A stretch of 64,000 nucleotides of DNA from Streptomyces sp. HUAS MG91 (GTDB lineage Bacteria; Actinomycetota; Actinomycetes; Streptomycetales; Streptomycetaceae). Below the pieces are notes generated by a model, which saw only the letters and a list, made by a program, of their open reading frames with translations, had not been told where the DNA came from and did no database searches. The position numbers and the translations under genes were made by a program. The stretch spans positions 7,750,001 to 7,814,000 of the forward strand of contig NZ_CP159534.1 of assembly GCF_040529335.1 (NCBI RefSeq), given 5' to 3'. Shown in pieces: positions 17,140 through 25,322 of the stretch (its first letter is position 1; each line of letters begins with the position of its first letter).

Positions 17140-18118
17140 CGAGGTCGAGCAGCACCTTGCCGATCGCGGCACCCGTACGCAGCCGCTCCACCGCGACCGC
17201 CAGCCGCTCGATGCCGTACCGCTCGAAGGGGAGCGCCAGCGCGCCCGAGGCGAGGTCCGGCAGCAGCCGCAGCACCTCCGGGGCGACCTCGGCACCGCGG
17301 CTGATCATGTTCACCGGCAGCAGCGCGACATCCGCGAGGAAGAAGTCCGCCAGGTCCAGGACGAGTTCACGGCCCGCGGTGTAGCCCACGAGCGCCGCCC
17401 GGCCGCGCGGCCTGACCAGCGACAGCGCGCTGCGCAGCACCGGACCGCCGACGGTGTCGACGAGGACGTCCACCGGGCCGCCGATCCTCTCCTCGGACAG
17501 GTCCGCGGCGAGCACCGCATCGGCCGGTGCGGGCACGTGCGGCAGCTTCGCCGGGCGGCCCACCACGCCGACCACCTCGGCACCGGCCCGCGCCGCGAGC
17601 TGCACCGCGACCGCGCCCACCGCGCCGGACGCGCCCGTGACCAGCACCCGCTCGCCGGGCCGCACCCGCGCGATGGGGTGCACGGCGGCCCAGGCGGTCC
17701 CGACCGGGGAGAAGTACGCGCAGGCCACGGCGGGATCGGTGCCCTCGGGCATGACCTCGACGGCGGCGTCGGGCAGCAGCGCGTACTCGGTCCAGACGCC
17801 GTCGCGGCTCAGCCCGATCCCCTCACCGCGCACCCGCACCAGCGCCCCCTCGGGGTGCGTGCCGGAGGCGAGGACGGTGCCGCTGCCCTGGGTGCCGAGC
17901 ACCGCGGGCAGCGACGGCAGGATGCCGAACGCGCCGTCGAGGACATTGAGGTCGAGATGGGCGACGGTCGCCGCCGCCATCCGCACCAGCGTATGACCGG
18001 GCAGCGGGGCCGGCACGGGCCGCTCGACGAGCCGCGGCAGTCTGCCGAACTCCTCCAGGACCAGGGTGCGCGCCATGGGCGCCGAGGATGCCGATGCCGT
18101 CGGTGCCGTGCCGCTCAC
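17135..18118 (-). CDS. Zinc-free MDR-family (quinone oxidoreductase-like) dehydrogenase
   Basis: 327-aa NADPH-dependent reductase of the medium-chain superfamily. N-terminal GroES-like domain (about 15-130) lacks the catalytic-zinc Cys/His set, which places it with quinone or enone reductases. The Rossmann domain starts at VLVTGASGAVGAVAVQLAAR. Start is taken as the GTG at 18118, with GGAGGA 9 nt upstream; a later ATG (MARTLVLEEFG) would also give a full domain. It is divergent from a GntR regulator 100 nt away, which may control it. Substrate unknown. Confidence 0.88.
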   Translation of the reverse strand: MSGTAPTASASSAPMARTLVLEEFGRLPRLVERPVPAPLPGHTLVRMAAATVAHLDLNVLDGAFGILPSLPAVLGTQGSGTVLASGTHPEGALVRVRGEGIGLSRDGVWTEYALLPDAAVEVMPEGTDPAVACAYFSPVGTAWAAVHPIARVRPGERVLVTGASGAVGAVAVQLAARAGAEVVGVVGRPAKLPHVPAPADAVLAADLSEERIGGPVDVLVDTVGGPVLRSALSLVRPRGRAALVGYTAGRELVLDLADFFLADVALLPVNMISRGAEVAPEVLRLLPDLASGALALPFERYGIERLAVAVERLRTGAAIGKVLLDLG

Positions 18119-18218
18119 GTGTCCCTGTCCTCCGCTCGTCCGCCCCGTCGTCGTCCCACTGTAACCAGCCGCCTTCGGTCCTCGGCCGGGCCGTGACCTG
18201 CGATGGGACAATGACGGC

Positions 18219-18881
18219 ATGACAGGCGCTGAGGAGTTCACCCCCGAGTCGGAACGTGTCATGCGCACCCTGCGCGATCAGATCATCGAGGGAACACGGG
18301 CGCCGGGCAGCAGGCTCGTCGAGCGGGAGATCGCCCAGGAGCTGGGGGTGAGCCGGCTCCCGGTGCGGGACGCCCTGCGGGACCTGGCGGGCGAGGGCCT
18401 GGTGACACCGCGCCCGCGCACCTGGGCCGTGGTGCGCGAGTTCACGCCCTCCGACATCGCCGACCTCGGCGAGGTGCGCTCCGCGCTGGAGGTACTGGGA
18501 TTCCGGCTCGCCGCGCAGCGCCGCACCCGGGCCGGACTGGCCCGGCTGCGCGCCCATCTCGACGCCGAACTCGACGCCGCCGCGCAGGGCGACGGCACCC
18601 GCGCCCGGAACGCGGCGGCCGACTTCCACGAGACGGTCACCGACCTCGCCGACAACGCCCTGCTGAGCGAACTCAACGAGACGCTGGGCAGCCGGATGCG
18701 CTGGCTGCTGGGCCAGCACGACGACTTCGGGGCCGTCGCCGACGAGCACGAGGAGCTGTACCGGGCGATCGAGGCACGGGACGTGCGGCGCGTCGAGGAA
18801 CTGACGCAGCGACACCTGGCGACCAGCGAGGTGGAGGCCGTGGCGCACCAGCGATGCCGGCCGGTTCAGACGCCGCGGTAG
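18219..18881 (+). CDS. GntR-family (FCD subgroup) transcriptional regulator
   Basis: 220 aa: winged HTH at about 8-75 (LVEREIAQELGVSRLPVRDA) and an all-helical FCD ligand domain at 85-210, in which an Asp/Asn/His set would bind a metal and a carboxylate. The palindromes TTGGTATACC at 20211 and TGGTATACCA at 21246 match the form of operators used by this subgroup, and both lie in the gene block that follows. None is seen in the 100 nt upstream of this gene. A carboxylate effector such as oxamate or a relative would fit the cluster but is a guess. The last 16 nt overlap the convergent MFS gene. Confidence 0.9.
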   Translation: MTGAEEFTPESERVMRTLRDQIIEGTRAPGSRLVEREIAQELGVSRLPVRDALRDLAGEGLVTPRPRTWAVVREFTPSDIADLGEVRSALEVLGFRLAAQRRTRAGLARLRAHLDAELDAAAQGDGTRARNAAADFHETVTDLADNALLSELNETLGSRMRWLLGQHDDFGAVADEHEELYRAIEARDVRRVEELTQRHLATSEVEAVAHQRCRPVQTPR

Positions 18882-20140
18882 CGCCACAGCGCCGGCATCC
18901 GCAGCGCGAGACACGCCAGGAACGCCACGAGGATCAGGGCACTGACGAACGTGGTCGTGGCCACCCCCGCGTACTCGGCCGCCGCGCCGAGGACGAGCGA
19001 GGACACCGGCATGACGCCGATGGCCAGCTCCTGCACGCCCAACGCCCGCCCCTGCACGGCCGGTTCGGTCGTCATCAGCAGCAGGGTCGTCTGGAGGACG
19101 CCGAACGCGGCACTGAGCAGACCGATCCCCGCCATCAGCGCGAACGACACCGCCACCTGGTGCGACAACGAGAACGCGCCCCACAGGGCCGCCCAGCCCG
19201 CGGTGCCGAACACGAACAGGCCGCCCTTGAAGGGGAAGTCGCCGAGCGCGGCGATGACGGTCGAACCGACGAGCCCGCCGACGCCGCTGCAGGTGAGGAG
19301 CCAACCCAGGCCGTCGGCGTCGAGCCCCAGCGACTCCTGCGCGAACACCGGCATGAACGCCTGGTACACCGGCCACAGCAGCACGTTCGCCGCGAGCGTG
19401 ACACCGAGCACCCCCGTCGCCAGCCGACTGCGCAGGATGTGCCGTATCCCGCCGACGAGCATGTCCCTCAACGACTCGTCCGCGTGCGGGAGTTCGGCTC
19501 CGCGCGAGAGCCGGGCCCGGCGCAGCGGCCGCAGCGCGAGGAGGGAGAGCCCGTACCAGGCGGCGGAGATCCACAGGGCGGCCGCCGCGCCGAAGGCGCT
19601 GATCAGCGCGCCGCCCAGGGCCGGACCCAGCACCTGGGTCATGTTCATCGCCATGGCGTTGAGGGCGTTGGCGTTGCTCAGGTGGCGGCGTCCGACCAAG
19701 GACAGGACGAGCGCCGACCGGGCGGGCTGCGAGGGGGACTGCGCCAGACCGATGGCGAGGCCGCCCAGCACCAGTGCCCAGTACGGCACCTGCCCCGTCG
19801 ATTCGAGCGCCGACAGGACGACGGCGGCCCCCAGCGCCCAGCCGCAGGCGATCGTCAGCAAACGTACGCGATCGTGACGGTCGGACAGCACACCGGCCAA
19901 CGGGCCGAGCAGCATCGGGGCGAGCCGTACCGCCGTGAAGACCGCGAGCAGGAACTCCGAACCGGTGGTGTCGAAGACGATCCAGCCCAGCACCATCGTC
20001 TGGGTCCACGCGCCGCCGAAGAAGAACACGTTGGAGACCCACAGGGCGCGGAACTCGCGGCTGGCGCGCAGCGCCGCCAGCGGGCCCGCCCGGCCCGGCG
20101 ACGTGGGTGACGGGGGTGCGTCCGGCGGGTTCCTGCGCAC
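18866..20140 (-). CDS. MFS exporter (EntS/MFS_3-like)
   Basis: 424 aa, 12 predicted helices. The N-terminus (LRASREFRALWVSNVFFFGG) and GPLAGVLSDRHDRVRLL (loop 2-3 motif A variant) are typical of the enterobactin-exporter-like MFS branch. GTG start at 20140 is preceded by GAGGAG at 10 nt. A GGTATACC palindrome lies at 20211, about 70 nt upstream, so it likely belongs to the GntR regulon with the carbamate kinase. Whether it exports an end product such as oxamate is unknown. Confidence 0.88.
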   Translation of the reverse strand: MRRNPPDAPPSPTSPGRAGPLAALRASREFRALWVSNVFFFGGAWTQTMVLGWIVFDTTGSEFLLAVFTAVRLAPMLLGPLAGVLSDRHDRVRLLTIACGWALGAAVVLSALESTGQVPYWALVLGGLAIGLAQSPSQPARSALVLSLVGRRHLSNANALNAMAMNMTQVLGPALGGALISAFGAAAALWISAAWYGLSLLALRPLRRARLSRGAELPHADESLRDMLVGGIRHILRSRLATGVLGVTLAANVLLWPVYQAFMPVFAQESLGLDADGLGWLLTCSGVGGLVGSTVIAALGDFPFKGGLFVFGTAGWAALWGAFSLSHQVAVSFALMAGIGLLSAAFGVLQTTLLLMTTEPAVQGRALGVQELAIGVMPVSSLVLGAAAEYAGVATTTFVSALILVAFLACLALRMPALWRYRGV

Positions 20141-20210
20141 CGTGGTGGTGCTCCTCTCCTGTGGGTGCGGCCCCGGCGACGTCCGTCGCGTCGCGGGGCG
20201 CGGTCGATGA

Positions 20211-20222
20211 TTGGTATACCGA
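20211..20222. promoter_or_regulatory. GntR-type operator upstream of MFS gene
   Basis: TTGGTATACCGA with an 8-bp perfect core GGTATACC. Located between the carbamate kinase stop codon (20240) and the MFS start (20140). On the minus strand it reads ATTCGGTATACCAAT, closely matching the second copy at 21245. Confidence 0.7.
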
Positions 20223-20239
20223 ATGGCGGAGGCTGTGGA

Positions 20240-21175
20240 TCAGGCGCCGACGAAGACGACGTCGCCGGGCACGTCGGCCCGGATCTCGGTGCCGATCTCG
20301 CGGGCCAGCAGGTCGTCGAGGCGGTCGAGCGGGCCGATCAGGGCACGTCCGCCGGCCTGGGCCACCCGCACCGCGGCCTCGACCTTCGGCTGCATCGACC
20401 CCTCGGCGAACCGCATGGAGGCCAGGCCCTCGGGGGAGGCGGTGAGGATGTCGCGCTGCTGCGGCGTGCCCCAGTTCTCGCTGACGAAGTCGCCGTCGGT
20501 GAGCATGATCAGCATGTCGGCCCGCAGGTCGGCGGCGAGCGCGGCGCTCGCCGCGTCCTTGTCCACCACGGCCTGCATGCCGATCTGGCGGCCCCGCGAG
20601 TCGGTGCGCACCGGCACCCCGCCGCCGCCCACGCACACCACCAGCGTGCCGTGGTCGAGCAGCGTGCTGACCAGTGGTGCCTGCATGATGCGCAGCGGGT
20701 GCGGGGACGGCACGACGCGGCGGAAGGCGCCGCCGTCCTTGGCGATCGTCCAGCGATACTCGGCCGCGGCCTCGGCGGCGTCCTGCGCCGAGTAGGTCGG
20801 GCCGATCAGCTTGGTCGGGCGCTCGAAGGCGGGGTCGGCCTCGTCGACCTCGGTCGTGGTGACGAGGGCGGCCACCTCGCGCTCGCCGGCCAGGGCGTTG
20901 GACAGCTCCTGCTGGATGACGTAGCCGATCATGCCCTGGGTCTCGGCGCCGAGGATGTCGAGCGGGTACGCCGCCACGTCCTGGTAGGCGAGGTTCTGCA
21001 GGGCGAGCAGGCCGACCTGCGGGCCGTTGCCGTGCGTGATGACGACCTCGTGCTCGCGGGCCAGACCGGCCAGCGCCTGGCAGGCGCCGCGCACGTTGGC
21101 GCGCAGCCGGTCGGCCGTCATGGGTTCCCCGCGCTTGGCCAGAGCGTTGCCTCCGAGAGCGACGACGATGCGCAT
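20240..21175 (-). CDS. arcC: Carbamate kinase
   Basis: Transfers phosphate from carbamoyl phosphate to ADP, giving ATP, CO2 and ammonia. 311 aa, the family length. Motifs: IVVALGGNAL at the N-terminus, THGNGPQVG, VCVGGGGVPV and QAVVDKDAASA, all of the amino-acid kinase fold. ATG at 21175 starts directly at MRIVVALGG. It is not next to arginine deiminase genes; instead it diverges from a DUF2877-FdrA-DUF1116 operon. That arrangement matches allantoin-type oxamate carbamoyltransferase loci in which this kinase uses the carbamoyl phosphate. A GGTATACC palindrome lies 70 nt upstream. Confidence 0.95.
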   Translation of the reverse strand: MRIVVALGGNALAKRGEPMTADRLRANVRGACQALAGLAREHEVVITHGNGPQVGLLALQNLAYQDVAAYPLDILGAETQGMIGYVIQQELSNALAGEREVAALVTTTEVDEADPAFERPTKLIGPTYSAQDAAEAAAEYRWTIAKDGGAFRRVVPSPHPLRIMQAPLVSTLLDHGTLVVCVGGGGVPVRTDSRGRQIGMQAVVDKDAASAALAADLRADMLIMLTDGDFVSENWGTPQQRDILTASPEGLASMRFAEGSMQPKVEAAVRVAQAGGRALIGPLDRLDDLLAREIGTEIRADVPGDVVFVGA

Positions 21176-21244
21176 GCTGATGCCCCTTGGTGAGAAGTGC
21201 TTGCCGAGAAATGCGGGTACAGGTGTTCGCCTACGAGACGCCGA

Positions 21245-21256
21245 ATGGTATACCAA
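21245..21256. promoter_or_regulatory. GntR-type operator between carbamate kinase and DUF2877 genes
   Basis: ATGGTATACCAA; TGGTATACCA (21246-21255) is a perfect 10-bp palindrome. It lies in the 152-nt divergent region, placed to control both the carbamate kinase gene and the carbamoyltransferase operon. Confidence 0.75.
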
Positions 21257-21327
21257 GGTGGGTGTTCCGTAGCGGACACCGTCGCAAGAGCTCGCACACC
21301 GGTCAGGACGCCGGGCCGAAGGAGGGC

Positions 21328-22260
21328 ATGACGATGTGCCGTGAGGACTCCGCAGGGACGCGTACGGTGTCCGCGCTCTCCGGTGATGCCGCACTCCTGG
21401 ACCGTCTGCGCACCGCGACCGGACAGGGCCGGGTCCACTCGGTCTTCACCCGCGTCGTCAATCTGCTCACCCCGGACGGCACGCTCGTCACGCTCGCCGC
21501 CCGCGACACCGGCGACGCCCCCCGGACCCTCGTCGTCGACCTCGCCGACTGGACCGGCACCCCGCTGGCCGCCGGGCAGCCCGTGACGTTCGCGCCCGGA
21601 AAACTGACGCTCGGCACCGGCCCCCTGCACGTGACCAGCACCGGCGCGTGGCCCTGGCGGGCGACGCCCCCGTCGCTCGCCCACCTCGCCCCCGGCGCCC
21701 TGGCCCGCATCGCCGACCGGCTCGACCGGCTCAACCAGGAGTTCGGGCCACGCGGCGGCATGCTCGGCCCCGTCCCCGGGGCGGGCCCGCTCGAACAGGC
21801 CGTCGCCCGCGCCCTCGACGCCGGACGCACGATCCTGCTCACCGCACTGCGCACCGGCGCGGACGACGCGGAGATCCGGCGCGGCGTCCTCGCCCTGCTC
21901 GGGCTCGGCCCCGGCCTCACCCCGGCCGGCGACGACTTCCTCACCGGCCTCACCTTCGTCGCGGCCCTGCCCGGAGCCGTGCCCACCGGCCTCGTCCCCA
22001 CCGTGCGCGCCGTCCTCGCCGAGCACCGCGGACGCACCACCGACGTCTCCCACGCGACGCTGACCGAGGCCGCCGACGCCCGGGTCAGGGCCGAACTCAT
22101 CGACGTACTGCGGCAGTCGGCCGACGACGGCCCACCGCCGCGAACACCGCACGACCCTGTCCGCAGGCTGCTGGCCATCGGCCACACCTCGGGCAGCGAC
22201 ACCCTGTCCGGCCTGGTGGCCGGACTCCACCTGGAAGAAGAACTGCGAGGTTCGCTGTGA
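21328..22260 (+). CDS. DUF2877 protein, putative oxamate carbamoyltransferase subunit (AllH/YlbF-like)
   Basis: 310 aa, ATG at 21328 with GAAGGAGG 6 nt upstream. Typical DUF2877 features are the N-terminal VHSVFTRVVNLLTPDG region and the later GLGPGLTPAGDDFLTGL motif. In E. coli the DUF2877, FdrA and DUF1116 proteins have been reported to form together the enzyme that converts oxalurate and phosphate to oxamate and carbamoyl phosphate. The stop overlaps the next start as GTGA, so subunits are made in a coupled way. The subunit assignment here rests on family and gene order. Confidence 0.82.
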   Translation: MTMCREDSAGTRTVSALSGDAALLDRLRTATGQGRVHSVFTRVVNLLTPDGTLVTLAARDTGDAPRTLVVDLADWTGTPLAAGQPVTFAPGKLTLGTGPLHVTSTGAWPWRATPPSLAHLAPGALARIADRLDRLNQEFGPRGGMLGPVPGAGPLEQAVARALDAGRTILLTALRTGADDAEIRRGVLALLGLGPGLTPAGDDFLTGLTFVAALPGAVPTGLVPTVRAVLAEHRGRTTDVSHATLTEAADARVRAELIDVLRQSADDGPPPRTPHDPVRRLLAIGHTSGSDTLSGLVAGLHLEEELRGSL

Positions 22261-23807
22261 GTACCACCACAGCCGTCGTACGGAAGAACACGTACTACGA
22301 CTCCGTGTCCCTGATGTCCGTCTCGACCAAGGCCAATGCCCTGGAGGGGGTGGAGCAGGCCTTCACCGCCATGGGTACCGAGATGAACAAGGGGGTCCTC
22401 GACAACCTGGGCCTGCTCACCGACGAGCTCCGGGAGGCCGCCAGCGGTGACCTGATGATCGTCCTCGTCGCCGCCGACGACGCCGACACGGGCGCGCTGC
22501 TGGAGCGGGTCGAGGAGCTGCTTCAGCGCAAGGCCCCCGCGTCCGCCGGGGCCGGAGCGGTCACCTACCGTACGCTGACCGCCGCCGCCGAGGCCGTCGA
22601 AGGGGCCAACCTCGCGGTCATCGCCGTCAACGGCGCGTACGCGGCCCGCGAGGCCCGCAAGGCCCTCACCAGTGGCCTGCACGTGATGCTGTTCAGCGAC
22701 AACGTCTCCGTCGCCGACGAGGTCTCCCTCAAGCAACTCGCCCACGAGAAGGGCCTGTTCATGATGGGCCCGGACTGCGGCACCGCCATCATCAACAACG
22801 TCGCCCTGTGCTTCGGCAACAAGGTGCGCCCCGGCTCCGTCGGCATCGTCGCCGCCTCCGGCACCGGATCGCAGGAGGTCTCCGTCCGCGTCCACGCGCT
22901 CGGCGGCGGCATCTCGCAACTGATCGGCACCGGCGGCCGCGACCTCAGCGAGGAGGTCGGCGGCCTGATGATGACCGACGGCATCCGCGCGCTCGCCGCC
23001 GACCCGGCGACCGACGTCATCGTCCTGGTCTCCAAGCCGCCCGCGCCGTCCGTCGAGAAGAAGGTGCTCGCCGAGGCCGCCGCCGCGGGCAAGCCCGTCG
23101 TCGTCTACTTCATCGGCGGCTCCGAGGAGGCGGTCACCGCGGCGGGCGCGCACTTCGCCGCCTCCAGCCTGGACGCGGCCCGCCAGGCCGTCGCCCACGC
23201 GGGCGTCCAACCGGCCCCGGGCGCCGGGGAGTTCGACGCCGAGGCCGCGGCCGACGCCGTCGTCGCCCGCCTCACGGAGGGCCAGCGCCACGTGCGCGGC
23301 CTGTTCTGCGGCGGCACCCTGTGCGACGAGACGATGTACGCGGTCCGGGACGCGGGCGTCGACGTGTACAGCAACATCCAGAAGGACCCCGCGTACCGCC
23401 TCGCCGCCGGAGCGGCGAGCACCGGGCACACCTTCCTCGACTTCGGCGACGACGACTTCACCAACGGCCGCCCGCACCCGATGATCGACCCCGCGCTGCG
23501 CCTGGAACGGCTCGTCGAGGAGGCGAAGGACCCGTCCGTCGCCGCGCTCGTCCTGGACTTCGTCCTGGGCTTCGGCTCCCACGAGGACCCGGTCGGCACC
23601 ACCCTGCCCGCCATCCAGGAGGCGCAGCGCGTCGCCGCCGAGGCCGGCCGCCACCTGCCGGTGATCGCCTACGTCCTCGGCACCGACCTGGACACCCCGT
23701 CCGTCGCCGCCCAGAGCGCCGCCCTCGAGGCAGCGGGCGTCATCGTCACCCGCAGCTCCACCGAGACGGGCCAGTTCGCCCGCGAGATCGCCCGGAAGGC
23801 CAAGTAG
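22257..23807 (+). CDS. fdrA: FdrA-family protein, putative oxamate carbamoyltransferase subunit (AllF-like)
   Basis: 516 aa from the GTG at 22257. Built like succinyl-CoA synthetase alpha-type folds: N-terminal domain with LHVMLFSDNVSVADEV and GLFMMGPDCGTAIINN, a Rossmann-like section (VGIVAASGTGSQEVSV), then a flavodoxin-like C-terminal half (VRGLFCGGTLCDETMYA, LDFGDDDFTNGRPHPMIDP). These are standard FdrA marks. It is the second gene of a three-subunit operon, with GTGA overlap before and only 2 nt to the next start. Expected role: binding and transfer of the carbamoyl group. Confidence 0.9.
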   Translation: MSTTTAVVRKNTYYDSVSLMSVSTKANALEGVEQAFTAMGTEMNKGVLDNLGLLTDELREAASGDLMIVLVAADDADTGALLERVEELLQRKAPASAGAGAVTYRTLTAAAEAVEGANLAVIAVNGAYAAREARKALTSGLHVMLFSDNVSVADEVSLKQLAHEKGLFMMGPDCGTAIINNVALCFGNKVRPGSVGIVAASGTGSQEVSVRVHALGGGISQLIGTGGRDLSEEVGGLMMTDGIRALAADPATDVIVLVSKPPAPSVEKKVLAEAAAAGKPVVVYFIGGSEEAVTAAGAHFAASSLDAARQAVAHAGVQPAPGAGEFDAEAAADAVVARLTEGQRHVRGLFCGGTLCDETMYAVRDAGVDVYSNIQKDPAYRLAAGAASTGHTFLDFGDDDFTNGRPHPMIDPALRLERLVEEAKDPSVAALVLDFVLGFGSHEDPVGTTLPAIQEAQRVAAEAGRHLPVIAYVLGTDLDTPSVAAQSAALEAAGVIVTRSSTETGQFAREIARKAK

Positions 23808-23809
23808 CC

Positions 23810-25276
23810 ATGAGCACCCCCGAATTGACCACCTCCGAGACGGCCGCGCCCGCCGCCGCCCTGTTCGGCTCCGACCTGAACGTCGTCAACGTCGGCCTCG
23901 CCATGTTCGACACCGACATCGCGGCCCAGGGCGCGCGGGTCACCACCCTCGACTGGACCCCGCCCGGCGGCGGCAGCGTCGAGGCGGCCCGCGCCCTCGA
24001 CACCCTGGACGAGCCCGCGCTCGCCGCCCGCATCGAGGAGGCCAACGCCGAGGCCGTCGAGCGGATCACCGCCGCACGCCCGATGCTCGTCGGCTACGGC
24101 CGCGCCCTCGACGTCGTCCCCGGCATGACCCCGACCACGATCCTGCACGCGGGCCCGCCCATCACCTGGGACCGGATGAACGGCCCGATGCGCGGCGCGG
24201 TCACCGGCGCCCTCGTCTTCGAAGGCCTGGCCGAGGACCTTGAAGAGGCCGCCGAGGTCGCCGCCTCCGGCCGGATCACCTTCAAGCCCTGCCACGAGAT
24301 GGACACGGTCGGTTCGATGGCCGGAGTCACCTCCGCGTCGATGTACATGCACATCGTCAGGAACGAGACGCACGGCAACACCGCCTACACCAACCTGTCC
24401 GAGCAGATGGCGAAGATCCTGCGGATGGGCGCCAACGACGAATCGGTCGTCGAGCGGCTGATCTGGATGCGGGACGTCTTCGGCCCCATGCTGAAGGAGG
24501 CCGTCGAGTTCACCGGCCCCATCGACCTGCGGCTGCTGCTGTCCCAGGCGATCCACATGGGCGACGAGTGCCACAACCGCAACGGCGCGGGCACCCTCCT
24601 GCTCTTCCAGGCCCTCGCGCCCGGCCTCCTCCAGTCGTCGTTCACGACCGCGCAGAAGAAGGAGGTCTTCGACTTCGTCGCGTCCTCCGACTACTTCTCC
24701 GGGCCGACCTGGATGGCGGTGGCGAAGGCCGCCCTGGACGCCGCGAACGGCATCGAGCACTCCACGATCGTCACCACGATGGCCCGCAACGGCGTCGACT
24801 TCGGCATCCGCGTCGCCGGCCTGCCGGGCCAGTGGTTCACCGGCCCCGCGCAGCGGGTGGTCGGCCCCATGTTCGCCGGGTACCGGCCGGAGGACTCCGG
24901 GCTCGACATCGGGGACAGCGCCATCACGGAGACCTACGGCTTCGGCGGCTTCGCCATGTCGGCGGCGCCCGCCATCGTCGCCCTCGTCGGCGGCACCGTC
25001 GCCGAGGCGACGCAGTACACGCGGGACATGGGCGAGATCACCACGACCCGCAACCCCAACGTCACCATCCCCGCCCTCGACTTCCAGGGCCTGCCCACCG
25101 GCATCGACGTCCGCAAGGTCATCGACACCGGCATCCTGCCGATCATCAACACCGCCATCGCCCACAAGGAAGCGGGCATCGGCATGATCGGCGCGGGCAT
25201 CACGCACCCGCCGGCCGAGGCCTTCACCAAGGCGGTCACCGCACTCGCCGAAACGTTCGCCGGCTCTTCCTCCTGA
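23810..25276 (+). CDS. DUF1116 protein (YlbE-like), putative oxamate carbamoyltransferase subunit (AllG-like)
   Basis: 488 aa from the ATG at 23810. Family features: NVVNVGLAMFDTDIAAQG at the N-terminus, ARPMLVGYGRALDVVPGM, and a long conserved core with CHEMDTVGSMAGVTSASMYM, GDECHNRNGAG and GIGMIGAGITHPP. Conserved His, Asp and Cys residues in this core are candidates for the catalytic site. Starts 2 nt after FdrA, so the three genes form one coupled unit. The NCS1 permease gene follows 46 nt later. Confidence 0.88.
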   Translation: MSTPELTTSETAAPAAALFGSDLNVVNVGLAMFDTDIAAQGARVTTLDWTPPGGGSVEAARALDTLDEPALAARIEEANAEAVERITAARPMLVGYGRALDVVPGMTPTTILHAGPPITWDRMNGPMRGAVTGALVFEGLAEDLEEAAEVAASGRITFKPCHEMDTVGSMAGVTSASMYMHIVRNETHGNTAYTNLSEQMAKILRMGANDESVVERLIWMRDVFGPMLKEAVEFTGPIDLRLLLSQAIHMGDECHNRNGAGTLLLFQALAPGLLQSSFTTAQKKEVFDFVASSDYFSGPTWMAVAKAALDAANGIEHSTIVTTMARNGVDFGIRVAGLPGQWFTGPAQRVVGPMFAGYRPEDSGLDIGDSAITETYGFGGFAMSAAPAIVALVGGTVAEATQYTRDMGEITTTRNPNVTIPALDFQGLPTGIDVRKVIDTGILPIINTAIAHKEAGIGMIGAGITHPPAEAFTKAVTALAETFAGSSS

Positions 25277-25322
25277 CGGTTCTGACGCGCGCGAGCGCCC
25301 GCCCCGGAAGCCCACACACACG

